Positions 24,968-34,854 of a stretch of 64,000 nucleotides of DNA are shown here, piece by piece. The translations under genes and the position numbers were made by a program. Position 1 is the first letter of the stretch, and each line of letters opens with the position of its first letter. The notes below the pieces were generated by a model. It ran no database searches, had not been told where the DNA came from, and saw only the letters and a program-made list of their open reading frames with translations. Source of the stretch: RUG191 sp045642225 (lineage in GTDB: Bacteria; Bacillota; Clostridia; Lachnospirales; Lachnospiraceae); assembly GCA_045642225.1 (NCBI GenBank), contig JAZUIN010000046.1, forward strand, positions 51,744 through 115,743. The letters run 5' to 3'.

Positions 24968-26143
24968 ATGAGAAATGTGTTTAAACGAATCGGTAGCGCA
25001 TTTACCGTTGGCGTGCTTCTTTTTTCGTGCGTTTTTATTGGTGCGAAGGCGGATACTTTAAGCGACTTACAAGCACAGAAGTCGCAAGCAGAGGCTGAAA
25101 GAAATGCTTTGCAAAGTGAAGCAAATGGTCTTAATGCTAATTACAAAGATGTAAAGAGTCAGTATAATACATTGAAGAGCCAAGTTGATTCAACAAACAA
25201 CAAGGTAAATGCGACGAATACAGAGATTGGTAATCTTAGCAAAGAGCTTTCAACTGCTAAGACTAATCAAGCAGAGCTTGAAGAAATGATGAAGGTACAT
25301 ATTAAGTATATGTACGAGAACAATCAGAAATCAATGCTAGAAATTTTTCTAGAAAGTAAATCGGTAGCGGAGTTTGTTGAAAGGGCAGAATATTTCTCTA
25401 TTATAGCTGAGCAAGATAAGAAACTTCTTGAAGAATACAAACAAACTCAAATTGATGTTGCAAATAAGCAAGAATCATTAAATGCAAAGAAAGCAGAGTT
25501 AGAAGCACAATCGAATGAACTAGCAGGTCAAAAGCAAGAATTATCGAATCTTGTAGATCAAGCGGGTAGTGCATTAGCAGACAAGAAGGCAGAGGTTAAT
25601 GCGGCGCAGTCAAATGTTGATGCAATTGAAAAGCAGATGAAAGAAGAAGAGCGACGCTTAGCAGCGGCTCATGCAGCAGAACAATTAGCTAAGCAGCAAC
25701 AGATTATGGAAGAAATTAGACAGCAAGAAGAGAGCGGACAAGGCAAAGAGGATACTAGCCAAGCGATGTCTGGTTATTCTGAGTCGGATTTGAGACTGTT
25801 AGCTTGTATTATTGAAGCTGAGGCGGAGGGCGAGAGTTATGCAGGTAAGTTAGCCGTAGCGTCCGTTGTTATGAATAGAGTATTTTCATCTAAATTCCCT
25901 AATAGTATTTCGGGTGTAGTTTATCAAAAGAATCAATTTGAGCCAGCAAGTTCTGGCCGTTTGCAGAAGATTTTAGACGGCTCGCATGATGGAAGAAGAA
26001 GTATGAATGATAGTTACAGTGCCGCAAGAGAGGCTCTTAATGGAACAAGAACTGTAGATAAATTATTCTTCTGGGCAACATGGCTTGCTAATCAAAGAGG
26101 CTTGTCTGGTGGAATTACAATTGGTAATCATTATTTCTTCTAG
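24968..26143 (+). CDS. Secreted cell-wall hydrolase: coiled coil + SleB-type domain
   Basis: A 391-residue exported protein. A signal peptide at 1-29 ends at GAKADT. A PcsB/CwlO-like coiled coil (about 30-230) is rich in Gln, Ala and Glu. The C-terminal SleB/Hydrolase_2 domain (about 270-391) starts with LRLLACIIEAEAEGESYAGK, with the catalytic Glu in EAEAEGE, and ends in GNHYF. The coiled coil probably docks on a membrane regulator such as FtsEX; the hydrolase cuts peptidoglycan. ATG 24968 is 9 nt after AGGAGG; the ATG at 24959 sits directly on it. Confidence 0.87.
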   Translation: MRNVFKRIGSAFTVGVLLFSCVFIGAKADTLSDLQAQKSQAEAERNALQSEANGLNANYKDVKSQYNTLKSQVDSTNNKVNATNTEIGNLSKELSTAKTNQAELEEMMKVHIKYMYENNQKSMLEIFLESKSVAEFVERAEYFSIIAEQDKKLLEEYKQTQIDVANKQESLNAKKAELEAQSNELAGQKQELSNLVDQAGSALADKKAEVNAAQSNVDAIEKQMKEEERRLAAAHAAEQLAKQQQIMEEIRQQEESGQGKEDTSQAMSGYSESDLRLLACIIEAEAEGESYAGKLAVASVVMNRVFSSKFPNSISGVVYQKNQFEPASSGRLQKILDGSHDGRRSMNDSYSAAREALNGTRTVDKLFFWATWLANQRGLSGGITIGNHYFF

Positions 26144-26203
26144 GTCGTGATTACTTAAGGTTTTAACTTGAAATTATATAGGATAAATATTAATATAAAC
26201 ATA

Positions 26204-26235
26204 AGACAACACTGAAATTCAGTGTTGTCTTTTTG
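26204..26235 (+). terminator. Rho-independent terminator of the hydrolase gene
   Basis: Arms AGACAACACTG and CAGTGTTGTCT, short loop, followed by TTTTT. Confidence 0.85.
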
Positions 26236-26263
26236 CGATAAATATACAAAAGGACTTGGAATT

Positions 26264-27385
26264 ATGAATAATAGTTTGAATTATGATACGGTATGGCTTG
26301 ATAGCATAGACAAGGTTGTAAAATTTATTGACCAAACAAAGCTACCTAATGAAATTATAATTAAAGAAACTGATGCTTTGCAGGAAATGTATGACGCAAT
26401 CAAGAAGCTTGAGGTTAGAGGAGCGCCGGCTATAGGTGTTTTCGCAGCTCTATCGATGAGCGTGCTAGCAAGAAAAATTGATTCTGAGAAGGTAAGCGAA
26501 TTTGTTGAGAAATTCAAAGCAGATTTGGATTATCTTAATAGTTCGAGACCTACAGCAGTGAATTTGTCTTGGGCGTTAAACTGCATGGAGATTGAACTTG
26601 AAAAGCAATTAAAAGATTTGATGGGGCTTGATATAAAGATGGCGTGTCATAGTAGTTTGACATTTTCGGCAGAAGAAAAACTAGAGGTGTTGTCTGCGTT
26701 AGAGTCTAGAGCAGTTGCGATTTGGGAAGAAGACATAGATGTCTGTAAGCGAATAGGTGAGAATGGAATGCAGTTCATTAAAAATGGAGATGGAATTCTC
26801 ACTCATTGTAACGCAGGACGGCTTGCAACAGTACGCTTTGGTACAGCAACGGCGCCTATGTATTTGGCTCATGAAAATGGAATGGATATTCATGTGTATT
26901 GCGATGAAACAAGACCACTTTTGCAAGGAGCAAGACTTACTGCTTTTGAATTACAAGAGGCAGGGATTAATACGACTTTACAGTGTGACAATATGGTGTC
27001 AGCTCTGATGAGGGAAGGCAAGATAAATGCTGTATTTGTAGGGTGTGACAGAGTTGCAGCAAATGGAGATGTAGCAAACAAAATCGGAACTAGCGGGGTT
27101 GCAATTATAGCAAAGCATTACAATGTGCCCTTTTACGTGTGTGCACCATGTTCGACGATAGATATTAATTGCAAAACTGGAAATGATATTATAATAGAGC
27201 AAAGAAATTCTTCTGAAGTTACTGAAATGTGGTATAATATGCCTATGTCTCATAGAGATGTGGACGTATATAATCCAGCGTTTGATGTGACAGATCACGA
27301 GTTGATTACTGGAATTATTACTGAAAATGGGGTAGTGTCGTCTGATTTCGAACATGAGTTGGTAAGATTAAAAGAGTCGAAATAA
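26264..27385 (+). CDS. mtnA: S-methyl-5-thioribose-1-phosphate isomerase
   Basis: A 373-residue isomerase of the eIF2B-like fold that converts methylthioribose-1-phosphate to the ribulose form in methylthioadenosine salvage. The catalytic cysteine is in LTHCNAGRLA, and the aspartate in VGCDRVAANGDVANKIGT. No other mtn genes are adjacent. In clostridia it may also serve salvage of 5'-deoxyadenosine, a by-product of radical SAM enzymes such as the one encoded at 29747. That link is an inference. The start ATG 26264 has AAAGGA upstream; a frame from 26222 begins inside the terminator. Confidence 0.92.
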   Translation: MNNSLNYDTVWLDSIDKVVKFIDQTKLPNEIIIKETDALQEMYDAIKKLEVRGAPAIGVFAALSMSVLARKIDSEKVSEFVEKFKADLDYLNSSRPTAVNLSWALNCMEIELEKQLKDLMGLDIKMACHSSLTFSAEEKLEVLSALESRAVAIWEEDIDVCKRIGENGMQFIKNGDGILTHCNAGRLATVRFGTATAPMYLAHENGMDIHVYCDETRPLLQGARLTAFELQEAGINTTLQCDNMVSALMREGKINAVFVGCDRVAANGDVANKIGTSGVAIIAKHYNVPFYVCAPCSTIDINCKTGNDIIIEQRNSSEVTEMWYNMPMSHRDVDVYNPAFDVTDHELITGIITENGVVSSDFEHELVRLKESK

Positions 27386-27427
27386 TAAGATGCTATTATT
27401 ACAATATTATATTAGGAGGAAAGGAAA

Positions 27428-28270
27428 ATGAGTGAAAAAGATCAATGCAGCAGTGCTTCAAGCTGTAGCAAAGAAAGCTGTGAAGGATGTCCATCTAAGG
27501 ATAAAACAAGCTTTTTAGAGGATGCAAATGTTCTTTCAAATATTAAGCATGTTATAGGTGTTGTATCAGGAAAGGGTGGAGTAGGAAAAAGCTTCGTAAC
27601 ATCAACATTAGCAGCTAAGCTAACAGCAAAGGGCTATAAGGTTGGTATTTTGGATGCAGATATTACTGGTCCATCTATACCGAAGATGTTTGGTGTAAAG
27701 GGTCCTGCAGTAGCAGAGGAAGAAGGAACACGTCCAATTGTTGCTGAGGATGGAACTAAGATTATGTCTATTAATCTTCTTCTTGAGAACGAAGACGATC
27801 CAGTTATTTGGAGAGGCCCAGTAATTGCAGGTGTTGTAAAGCAATTTTGGACAGATATTATTTGGGGTGAATTAGACTATTTGTTAGTAGATATGCCTCC
27901 AGGAACAGGAGATGTTCCTTTGACTGTATTTCAATCACTTCCAGTAGATGGAATTGTGATTGTAACTTCACCACAAGAATTAGTTCAAATGATTGTTAAG
28001 AAGGCATACAATATGGCTGCTATGATGGATATTCCAGTACTTGGAGTAGTTGAGAATTATAGTTACCTTGAATGTCCAGATTGTGGCAAGAAGATGAGCA
28101 TTTTCGGTGAAAGTCATATTGATGAGGTTGCATCAGAGTTGGGTATAAATGTACTTGGTAAGATGCCACTTAATCCTGAATTTGCATCTAAAGCAGATGC
28201 TGGTAAGATTTTTGAAAATGAGATTGATTTCCTTGATAAAGGTATTGAGATCGTTTCGAATTTGAAATAA
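27428..28270 (+). CDS. Mrp/NBP35-type iron-sulfur cluster carrier ATPase
   Basis: A 280-residue P-loop ATPase of the Mrp/Nbp35 group. The N-terminal 25 residues contain four cysteines (CSSASSC, ESCEGC), followed by the deviant Walker A GKGGVGKS, the DADITGPSIP motif, MPPGTGD, and a C-terminal CPDCGKK pair thought to hold the bridging Fe-S cluster. The protein delivers Fe-S clusters to target enzymes. It is downstream of mtnA by 42 bp and has its own RBS (AGGAGGAAAGG). Confidence 0.93.
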   Translation: MSEKDQCSSASSCSKESCEGCPSKDKTSFLEDANVLSNIKHVIGVVSGKGGVGKSFVTSTLAAKLTAKGYKVGILDADITGPSIPKMFGVKGPAVAEEEGTRPIVAEDGTKIMSINLLLENEDDPVIWRGPVIAGVVKQFWTDIIWGELDYLLVDMPPGTGDVPLTVFQSLPVDGIVIVTSPQELVQMIVKKAYNMAAMMDIPVLGVVENYSYLECPDCGKKMSIFGESHIDEVASELGINVLGKMPLNPEFASKADAGKIFENEIDFLDKGIEIVSNLK

Positions 28271-28302
28271 GGATTATTATGCGTAGATTTTCTGCGTTTA
28301 AG

Positions 28303-28333
28303 AAAAAACCACGCTTTGTAGCGTGGTTTTTTA
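28303..28333. terminator. Bidirectional terminator between convergent genes
   Basis: Arms AAAACCACGCT and AGCGTGGTTTT around a 4-nt loop, with A and T tracts on the two sides. It serves the mrp gene and the opposing DHH gene. Confidence 0.85.
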
Positions 28334-29293
28334 TCCTTGTATAACATCTATAAATAGTTTTTCTATGTTTTCTCTAAGGTTTGGTTGTAATTCTGGAATA
28401 CATTCGCCGAAAATTACACCGCCTGCCATAGTTGGGTGGCCACCACCATTTCCGATATCTTTGAGGGCTTGGTTGATAATCTGACCCGCATCTTTGTCAT
28501 TATCCTCACTCCTAATTGAAAGCTTAATTTTATCATCGAATTTGGAATAAACTACAGAAAGTCTAACTTCTTCGGTGGATAATATAAAGTCTGAAATGAT
28601 TGCAACTAATGAATTTGGACATTGAAATGGTATATAAGCAAAACCAAGTCGACCCTTGATGTGTATGCTTTTTAGAGCAGCCAAAAATGCATCAAAGTCT
28701 GATAAAACTAAGTGATTTCTACACATTTCTGTCACCGCATCGAAATCGCAATAATCAAAGAGATAATTAAACATTTCTAAATCTTCTTTTGTAGCACCTC
28801 TATTGAAATCATTAGTATCCATTTTGATAGCATAACATAATGCTGATGCTGTGTTTTTTGACGGTGTAATATTTGCTTCTCTGAAATAAGAGGCAATAAT
28901 ACTTGCGCAAGCACCAACAGGTCTTATATCCATCCAGTTGTAGGTGTTCTCTACAAATATAGGATGGTGATCAATACAATATATGTCGTTACATGCATCT
29001 AGCGACATGTTTGAATTGTTAAGTTGGGAATCAACCAGTATGTTTATAGCATCATTTAATTCGTTTTTAAATTCTTTTCTTGAAAATACAGTTATTTCGA
29101 AATTTGAAAGCATATTTTTCTGGTTGCTTCTTTCGATTTCACCATAGTAGCAGATAGTGCTTTCTATGTCATAGTGAGAGAGAAGCTCCTGCACACCCGC
29201 GGCACATGCAATTGCGTCAGGATCGGGAAAATCATGCGTATGAATAAATACTTTCTTTGTTTTGAAATAATCAAGTTGTTTTTGTGAAAACAT
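28331..29293 (-). CDS. DHH-family phosphoesterase (NrnA-like)
   Basis: A 320-residue phosphoesterase. The DHH domain has HTHDFPDPDAIAC (metal ligands) and IDHHPIF. The C-terminal DHHA1 domain ends with the glycine motif GNGGGHPTMAGG. Relatives degrade nano-RNAs, pAp or cyclic dinucleotides; the first block (HDFPDPD instead of HxxxDxD) is slightly unusual, so the substrate is uncertain. A two-domain form without GGDEF or membrane parts speaks against GdpP. It is convergent with the mrp gene. Confidence 0.86.
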   Translation of the reverse strand: MFSQKQLDYFKTKKVFIHTHDFPDPDAIACAAGVQELLSHYDIESTICYYGEIERSNQKNMLSNFEITVFSRKEFKNELNDAINILVDSQLNNSNMSLDACNDIYCIDHHPIFVENTYNWMDIRPVGACASIIASYFREANITPSKNTASALCYAIKMDTNDFNRGATKEDLEMFNYLFDYCDFDAVTEMCRNHLVLSDFDAFLAALKSIHIKGRLGFAYIPFQCPNSLVAIISDFILSTEEVRLSVVYSKFDDKIKLSIRSEDNDKDAGQIINQALKDIGNGGGHPTMAGGVIFGECIPELQPNLRENIEKLFIDVIQG

Positions 29294-29511
29294 TTTCTAC
29301 CTCGTAATATTCTTTTAGCTATTGTAATTTGTGTAACTACTACTAAGTATTGATTATATCACAAGTAAATGTTAATTAGAAATGTGCAGAATGTTAAAAA
29401 TTAGACAGAGAATTAATATGGAAATTAAATTCTACACAAAACCTTTATATTCTATTGTATCTATGATATAATTAACCTCGATTAATATTCTAGTAGAAGG
29501 AGTAAATTATT

Positions 29512-29661
29512 ATGAAGCATGTAAAGACATTAAATACAAAGAAGTTATCTAAGACTGTAAAGAAGGGTGGATGTGGTGAATGCCAAACATCTTGCCAATC
29601 AGCATGTAAGACAAGCTGTACAGTTGGTAATCAAAGCTGTGAGAACAAAGATAATCAATAA
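29512..29661 (+). CDS. scfA: SCIFF peptide, six-cysteine ribosomal peptide precursor
   Basis: A 49-residue peptide with six cysteines at positions 21, 24, 28, 32, 36 and 43. The conserved core GGCGECQTSCQSACKTSC is preceded by a Lys/Thr-rich leader. This is the SCIFF (six cysteines in forty-five residues) family found in nearly all clostridia, in which the partner radical SAM protein forms thioether links. AGAAGGAG precedes the ATG. The maturase gene follows after a terminator-like hairpin. The biological role of SCIFF remains unknown. Confidence 0.95.
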   Translation: MKHVKTLNTKKLSKTVKKGGCGECQTSCQSACKTSCTVGNQSCENKDNQ

Positions 29662-29685
29662 TTTTTGAATATGCTTTAAGAAACG

Positions 29686-29716
29686 GACCGACGCGAAAGC
29701 GTTCGGTCGGTTTTTA
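29686..29716 (+). terminator. Terminator/attenuator between scfA and scfB
   Basis: ACCGACGC and GCGTTCGGT pair across GAAA with one bulge, followed by TTTTTA. Partial termination would give much more peptide mRNA than maturase mRNA. Confidence 0.65.
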
Positions 29717-29746
29717 TGTAAGAAATAGAATAGAAAAGAGATAAAA

Positions 29747-31174
29747 ATGATACATCAATATAAAAACAATGGCTTTAACATAGTCATTGACGTTTATTCA
29801 GGAGCGATTCATATAGTAGATGAGCTAATGTATGATTTGATTAGCTTGTGTTCTGAGTCTGTAGAAGCAATTTGCGACAAGGAGAGTTCTGAGGATAAAG
29901 CAGTTAGCAAATGGTTTGAAGTTGATAAGGATAAGCTCGTAAAAGAGTTTATGTCAAACCACGATGTCGATGAAGAAGAGATTAAAGAAGCTCTTGGAGA
30001 AATAGATTCATTAGTTGAAGCAGAAGAATTATTTACTGAAGATGTTTACGAGAACTATATTATAGATTACAAGAAAAGACCAACAGTAGTTAAGGCTTTG
30101 TGCTTACATATCGCACATGATTGTAATTTGGCTTGCAAATATTGTTTTGCTGAAGAAGGTGAATATCATGGCAAGCGAGAATTGATGAGCTTTGAAGTTG
30201 GAAAGAAAGCGCTTGATTTCTTGGTGGCTAATTCTGGTAGTAGACGTAATCTTGAAGTAGATTTCTTTGGCGGAGAACCACTTATGAATTTTCAAGTGGT
30301 TAAGGATTTAGTTGCGTATGGACGTAGTCTAGAAGAGAAGCATGATAAGCATTTTAGATTTACATTAACAACTAATGGAGTTCTTCTTGACGATGATATA
30401 ATGGCTTTTGCAAATAAAGAAATGGACAATGTGGTACTTTCTATTGACGGTAGACCAGAGATCCATAATTTGATGCGTCCATTCCCTAAGGGAGCAGATA
30501 GCTATGATTTGATTGTTCCTAAATTCCAAAAGTTTGCAGATAGTAGAAACCAAGAGAAGTATTATGTGAGAGGAACATTTACAAGAAATAATCTAGATTT
30601 CTCTGAAGATGTAATCCACTTGGCGAATCTAGGCTTCAAGCAAATATCTGTTGAGCCAGTTGTGGCACAAGAAACTGATGATTATGCCTTGCGCGAAGAA
30701 GATTTGCCTAAGCTATTTGAAGAATATGATAAATTAGCAGCAGAAATGGTTAGAAGAAGAAATACGGACAAGGATTTCAATTTCTTCCATTTTATGATTG
30801 ACTTAGAAGGTGGGCCATGCGTTGCTAAGAGACTTAGTGGATGTGGTTCTGGAACAGAGTACTTGGCAGTGACTCCTACTGGTGACTTGTATCCATGTCA
30901 TCAATTTGTTGGAAATACAGATTTCTTAATGGGAAATGTTGATGATGGAGTTGTCAACACTGAGCTAAGAGATGAGTTTAAGTGCTGCAATGTATATGCC
31001 AAAGACAAATGTAGAAAGTGCTTTGCTAAATTTTATTGTAGCGGAGGATGTGCAGCAAATTCATATAATTTCCATGGAAGCATTTTAGATGCTTATGATG
31101 TGGGCTGTGCACTTCAGAAGAAGCGTGTTGAATGTGCAATTATGATGAAGGCTGCAGAAGGAGATGTGAAATAA
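29747..31174 (+). CDS. scfB: SCIFF peptide thioether maturase (radical SAM, SPASM)
   Basis: A 475-residue radical SAM enzyme. The N-terminal region (about 1-95) should be the peptide-recognition domain. CNLACKYC binds the SAM [4Fe-4S] cluster. The C-terminal SPASM part has many cysteines (GPCVAKRLSGCGSG, YPCHQF, KCCNVY, CRKCF, CSGGCA) for auxiliary clusters. It forms thioether bonds in the scfA product. The stop overlaps the secDF start (TAATG). Confidence 0.95.
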   Translation: MIHQYKNNGFNIVIDVYSGAIHIVDELMYDLISLCSESVEAICDKESSEDKAVSKWFEVDKDKLVKEFMSNHDVDEEEIKEALGEIDSLVEAEELFTEDVYENYIIDYKKRPTVVKALCLHIAHDCNLACKYCFAEEGEYHGKRELMSFEVGKKALDFLVANSGSRRNLEVDFFGGEPLMNFQVVKDLVAYGRSLEEKHDKHFRFTLTTNGVLLDDDIMAFANKEMDNVVLSIDGRPEIHNLMRPFPKGADSYDLIVPKFQKFADSRNQEKYYVRGTFTRNNLDFSEDVIHLANLGFKQISVEPVVAQETDDYALREEDLPKLFEEYDKLAAEMVRRRNTDKDFNFFHFMIDLEGGPCVAKRLSGCGSGTEYLAVTPTGDLYPCHQFVGNTDFLMGNVDDGVVNTELRDEFKCCNVYAKDKCRKCFAKFYCSGGCAANSYNFHGSILDAYDVGCALQKKRVECAIMMKAAEGDVK

Positions 31175-33555
31175 TGAAAAATATGAAGAAGGGAACTGCT
31201 GTTGTATGGATTATTTTATTTGTGCTATTAACAGCAGGGCTAGTATATGAAGCGGTAGTAATACTTCTTACAGGAGGCTTAGGAGCAGACCAGAATATTA
31301 AGCTTGGTCTAGACCTTGCAGGTGGTGCAAGTATTACATACGAAGCAGAAGGTGATACACCAACCGAAGCGCAAATGAATGATACGATTTATAAGCTTCA
31401 ACAACGTATTGAGAATGACCTTGGTTCAAGCTCTCAGACAACTGAGGCTAGTGTATACAAGGTTGGTGATAGACGAATCGCTGTAGAAATTCCTGGTATA
31501 AAGGATGCTAACTCAGTTCTTGAAGAATTAGGTACACCTGGTGATTTATATTTTATAGCTCAAACAGATTCGACTGGTGCTGAAAATTATTCTTATGATT
31601 ATATGACAGGTGGCTACAAGCTAAATAAGGATTTGAACACATTAAAGGCAGATGGTTCTATTGTGCTTACAGGTTCAGAGGTTAGTGAAGCAGTTGCAAC
31701 ATATCAGAAGGATCAAGCAACTAACGCTCAGACACCTGTTGTTTCAATTACATTAAATGATAAGGGTACACAAGCTTTTGGTGAAGCTACAACTAAGGCT
31801 TATCAAAGTGGTCAATCTATTGGTATCTACTATGATGGAAAATTCGTAAGTGTTCCTAAGGTTAATGCAGCAATTACAGATGGCAAATGTATAGTAGAAG
31901 GTATGGCTAATTTCGAAGAAGCAGAAAGCCTTGCTTCTTATATTCGTATTGGTGGCCTTGACATCAAGCTTAACGAGATTCAATCTCAAATTGTTGGAGC
32001 ACAGCTTGGTTCTGATGCAGTATCTTCTAGTTTGTTAGCAGGTCTGATTGGTCTTATAGCTGTAATCATAATTATGATTGTGATTTATAGATTCCCAGGT
32101 TTAATGGCAAGCTTGGCATTGGTATTCTATACAGCGCTTGTGATATTTATGATTTGGGCATTTGAGATTACATTAACTTTGCCAGGTATAGCAGGTATTG
32201 TTCTGTCGGTTGGTATGGCAGTAGATGCCAACGTAATTATCTTTGCGAGAATTAAAGAAGAGCTAGCAGCAGGGCACGACACTAAGACGTCAGTAGAAGC
32301 TGGTTTCCATAAGGCATTATCAGCTATCTTAGATGGAAATGTTACAACCTTGATTGCGGCTGCAGTACTTTATTTCATTGGTTCTGGTACAGTTAAAGGC
32401 TTTGCAATTACACTTGCACTTGGTGTAGTACTTTCAATGTTTACAGCTCTTGTTGTAACAAGAATTTTACTGAACTCATTTGTTGCACTTGGGGTTACAA
32501 ATGTTAAGTTGTTTGGTAAAGCTAAGAAGAGAAAGCCTGTCGACTTTGTAGGTAAGAAGGCGGTATTCTTTACTATTTCATCTATAGTAATTGTCGCTGG
32601 TTTAGTTGCAATGGCGGTAAATGCTGGACTTGGAAATAAGGCATTGAATTATAGTTTGGAATTCTCTGGTGGTACTTCAACAACTATTAATTTGGACAAA
32701 GAATACTCACTACAAGATGTAGATGAAGAAATTGTTCCTTTAGTTAGCAAGGTTACAGGAGACAATGATATTCAAGTTCAAGTTGTAGACGGTAACAAGC
32801 AAGTAGTTGTTAAGACTAGAACCCTTAACTTAGAAGAAAGAGAAGCCTTAGATAAGATTTTATTAGAAAATAAGGGAATACAAGAATCTGACATTTCTTC
32901 AGAAAACATTAGCTCAATGATTTCTAGTGAAATGCGTCAGGAATCAATTATTGCTATTATTGTTGCAGCTATCGCAATGTTAATTTACATTTGGTTTAGA
33001 TTTAAGGATGTAAGATATGCGTCATCTGCTATTATTGCATTGATTCACGACGTTTTGGTAGTACTTACTCTTTATGCAACATGTAGACTTACTGTAGGTC
33101 TAACATTTATAGCGTGTATGCTAACGGTAATAGGTTATTCCGTTAATGATACAATTGTTATTTTCGATAGAATTCGTGAAAATGAGAAGAAGATGATAAA
33201 GCGTGAGGCAGAAGATTACAAGAAGCTATGTAATGAGAGTATAACTCAGACATTATCACGTTCGGTTTCTACATCATTAACAACGGCTGTAATGGTTGTT
33301 ATGCTTTTGATATTTGGTGTAACATCTATTAAAGAATTTGCTATTCCATTGTTGCTTGGTGTTGTAGTTGGTACATATTCATCAATTTGTCTTGCTACAG
33401 AGCTTTGGTATATTATGAAGGTTCATATTGGTAATAAAAATGCTAAGAATGGTAGCAACAAAGGAAACAAAAATTCTAAGAAAAATAAAAACAATAAACC
33501 AAGTAAAAAAGATATAAAAGAACAAAAGAAAATGAATGATGGTATTATGGTTTAA
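31174..33555 (+). CDS. secDF: Protein translocase subunits SecD and SecF, fused
   Basis: A 793-residue RND-type membrane protein that uses ion flow to help pull exported proteins through SecYEG. The SecD half has LGLDLAGGASI, the periplasmic domain, and GMAVDANVIIFARIKEE in TM4. The SecF half starts near residue 430 and has YSLEFSGGTS and GYSVNDTIVIFDRIREN. The tail of about 45 residues is very rich in Asn and Lys. I chose ATG 31174, which overlaps the scfB stop. Co-occurrence of SCIFF genes and secDF is common in clostridia. Confidence 0.95.
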   Translation: MKNMKKGTAVVWIILFVLLTAGLVYEAVVILLTGGLGADQNIKLGLDLAGGASITYEAEGDTPTEAQMNDTIYKLQQRIENDLGSSSQTTEASVYKVGDRRIAVEIPGIKDANSVLEELGTPGDLYFIAQTDSTGAENYSYDYMTGGYKLNKDLNTLKADGSIVLTGSEVSEAVATYQKDQATNAQTPVVSITLNDKGTQAFGEATTKAYQSGQSIGIYYDGKFVSVPKVNAAITDGKCIVEGMANFEEAESLASYIRIGGLDIKLNEIQSQIVGAQLGSDAVSSSLLAGLIGLIAVIIIMIVIYRFPGLMASLALVFYTALVIFMIWAFEITLTLPGIAGIVLSVGMAVDANVIIFARIKEELAAGHDTKTSVEAGFHKALSAILDGNVTTLIAAAVLYFIGSGTVKGFAITLALGVVLSMFTALVVTRILLNSFVALGVTNVKLFGKAKKRKPVDFVGKKAVFFTISSIVIVAGLVAMAVNAGLGNKALNYSLEFSGGTSTTINLDKEYSLQDVDEEIVPLVSKVTGDNDIQVQVVDGNKQVVVKTRTLNLEEREALDKILLENKGIQESDISSENISSMISSEMRQESIIAIIVAAIAMLIYIWFRFKDVRYASSAIIALIHDVLVVLTLYATCRLTVGLTFIACMLTVIGYSVNDTIVIFDRIRENEKKMIKREAEDYKKLCNESITQTLSRSVSTSLTTAVMVVMLLIFGVTSIKEFAIPLLLGVVVGTYSSICLATELWYIMKVHIGNKNAKNGSNKGNKNSKKNKNNKPSKKDIKEQKKMNDGIMV

Positions 33556-33567
33556 GGAGGAGAAAAC

Positions 33568-34815
33568 ATGTACACATTTGAAGACATTAAAAACACAGAT
33601 CCACAGGTTGCTAAGGCACTACAAGCAGAGTCAGATAGACAATCAAGTCACATCGAGCTTATTGCATCAGAGAACTGGGTTAGCCCAGCAGTGATGTCTG
33701 CTATGGGTTCAATATTTACAAATAAGTATGCCGAAGGATATCCAGGTAAGAGATATTATGGCGGATGTGAATGCGTAGACGTTGTAGAGGATTTAGCAAG
33801 AGATAGAGCAAAGGAATTATTTGGTTGTGATTATGTAAATGTTCAACCACACTCAGGAGCGCAAGCTAACATGGCAGTTCAATTAGCAGTTCTTGAGCCA
33901 GGTGATACTGTTATGGGTATGAACCTAGATCACGGCGGACATTTAACACATGGTTCACCAGTTAACTTCTCAGGTTTGTATTTTAATATCGTACCTTACG
34001 GTGTTAACGATGAAGGATTTATTGATTATGATGAAGTAGAAAGAATTGCATTAGATTGCAAGCCAAAGATGATTATCGCTGGTGCTTCAGCTTATGCTCG
34101 TGCAATCGATTTCAAGAGATTTAGAGAAATTGCTGATAAAGTAGACGCAGTTCTTATGGTAGATATGGCTCATATTGCAGGACTTGTTGCTGCAGGCTTA
34201 CATGAGTCACCAGTACCATATGCTGATATTGTTACAACAACAACTCATAAGACACTTCGTGGACCAAGAGGTGGAATGATTATGGCTACAGCAGAGGCAA
34301 ATGAGAAGTTCAACTTCAACAAAGCTGTATTCCCAGGTATTCAAGGTGGTCCTTTAATGCATGTTATCGCTGCTAAGGCAGTATGCTTTAAGGAAGCTTT
34401 AGACCCTTCTTTCAAGGAATATATGACAAATGTAGCTAATAATGCACAAGCGCTTGCTAAAGGTCTTATGGATAGAGGTGTTAAGATTGTTTCTGGTGGT
34501 ACAGATAATCACTTAATGCTTGTAGATTTAACACCATTTGAATTAACAGGTAAGGCTATTGAGAAGTTGTTAGACGAGGCTCACATTACAGCTAATAAGA
34601 ATACTATTCCTAATGATCCAAAATCTCCATTTGTTACATCTGGTATTCGTCTTGGAACACCAGCAGCAACAAGTCGTGGACTTAACGAAGCAGATTTTGA
34701 TCAAGTGGCAGAAGCTATTGCAACTGTTATTAAGGAAGGTGAAGCAGGCGTTCCTAAGGCAAGAGCAATTGTTGATGAGTTAACAGCTAAGTATCCACTT
34801 AATGGTGCACTATAG
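33568..34815 (+). CDS. glyA: Serine hydroxymethyltransferase
   Basis: A 415-residue PLP enzyme that converts serine and tetrahydrofolate to glycine and methylene-tetrahydrofolate, supplying one-carbon units for thyA. Motifs: IASENWVSPAVM, YPGKRYYGG, QPHSGAQAN, and the PLP lysine in TTTTHKTLRGPRGG. AAGGAGGAG precedes the start. It lies 12 bp after secDF and 39 bp before serS. Confidence 0.97.
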   Translation: MYTFEDIKNTDPQVAKALQAESDRQSSHIELIASENWVSPAVMSAMGSIFTNKYAEGYPGKRYYGGCECVDVVEDLARDRAKELFGCDYVNVQPHSGAQANMAVQLAVLEPGDTVMGMNLDHGGHLTHGSPVNFSGLYFNIVPYGVNDEGFIDYDEVERIALDCKPKMIIAGASAYARAIDFKRFREIADKVDAVLMVDMAHIAGLVAAGLHESPVPYADIVTTTTHKTLRGPRGGMIMATAEANEKFNFNKAVFPGIQGGPLMHVIAAKAVCFKEALDPSFKEYMTNVANNAQALAKGLMDRGVKIVSGGTDNHLMLVDLTPFELTGKAIEKLLDEAHITANKNTIPNDPKSPFVTSGIRLGTPAATSRGLNEADFDQVAEAIATVIKEGEAGVPKARAIVDELTAKYPLNGAL

Positions 34816-34854
34816 AGTGTATATTCTTACTATATGTAGTTAAGGAGAGGCGAA

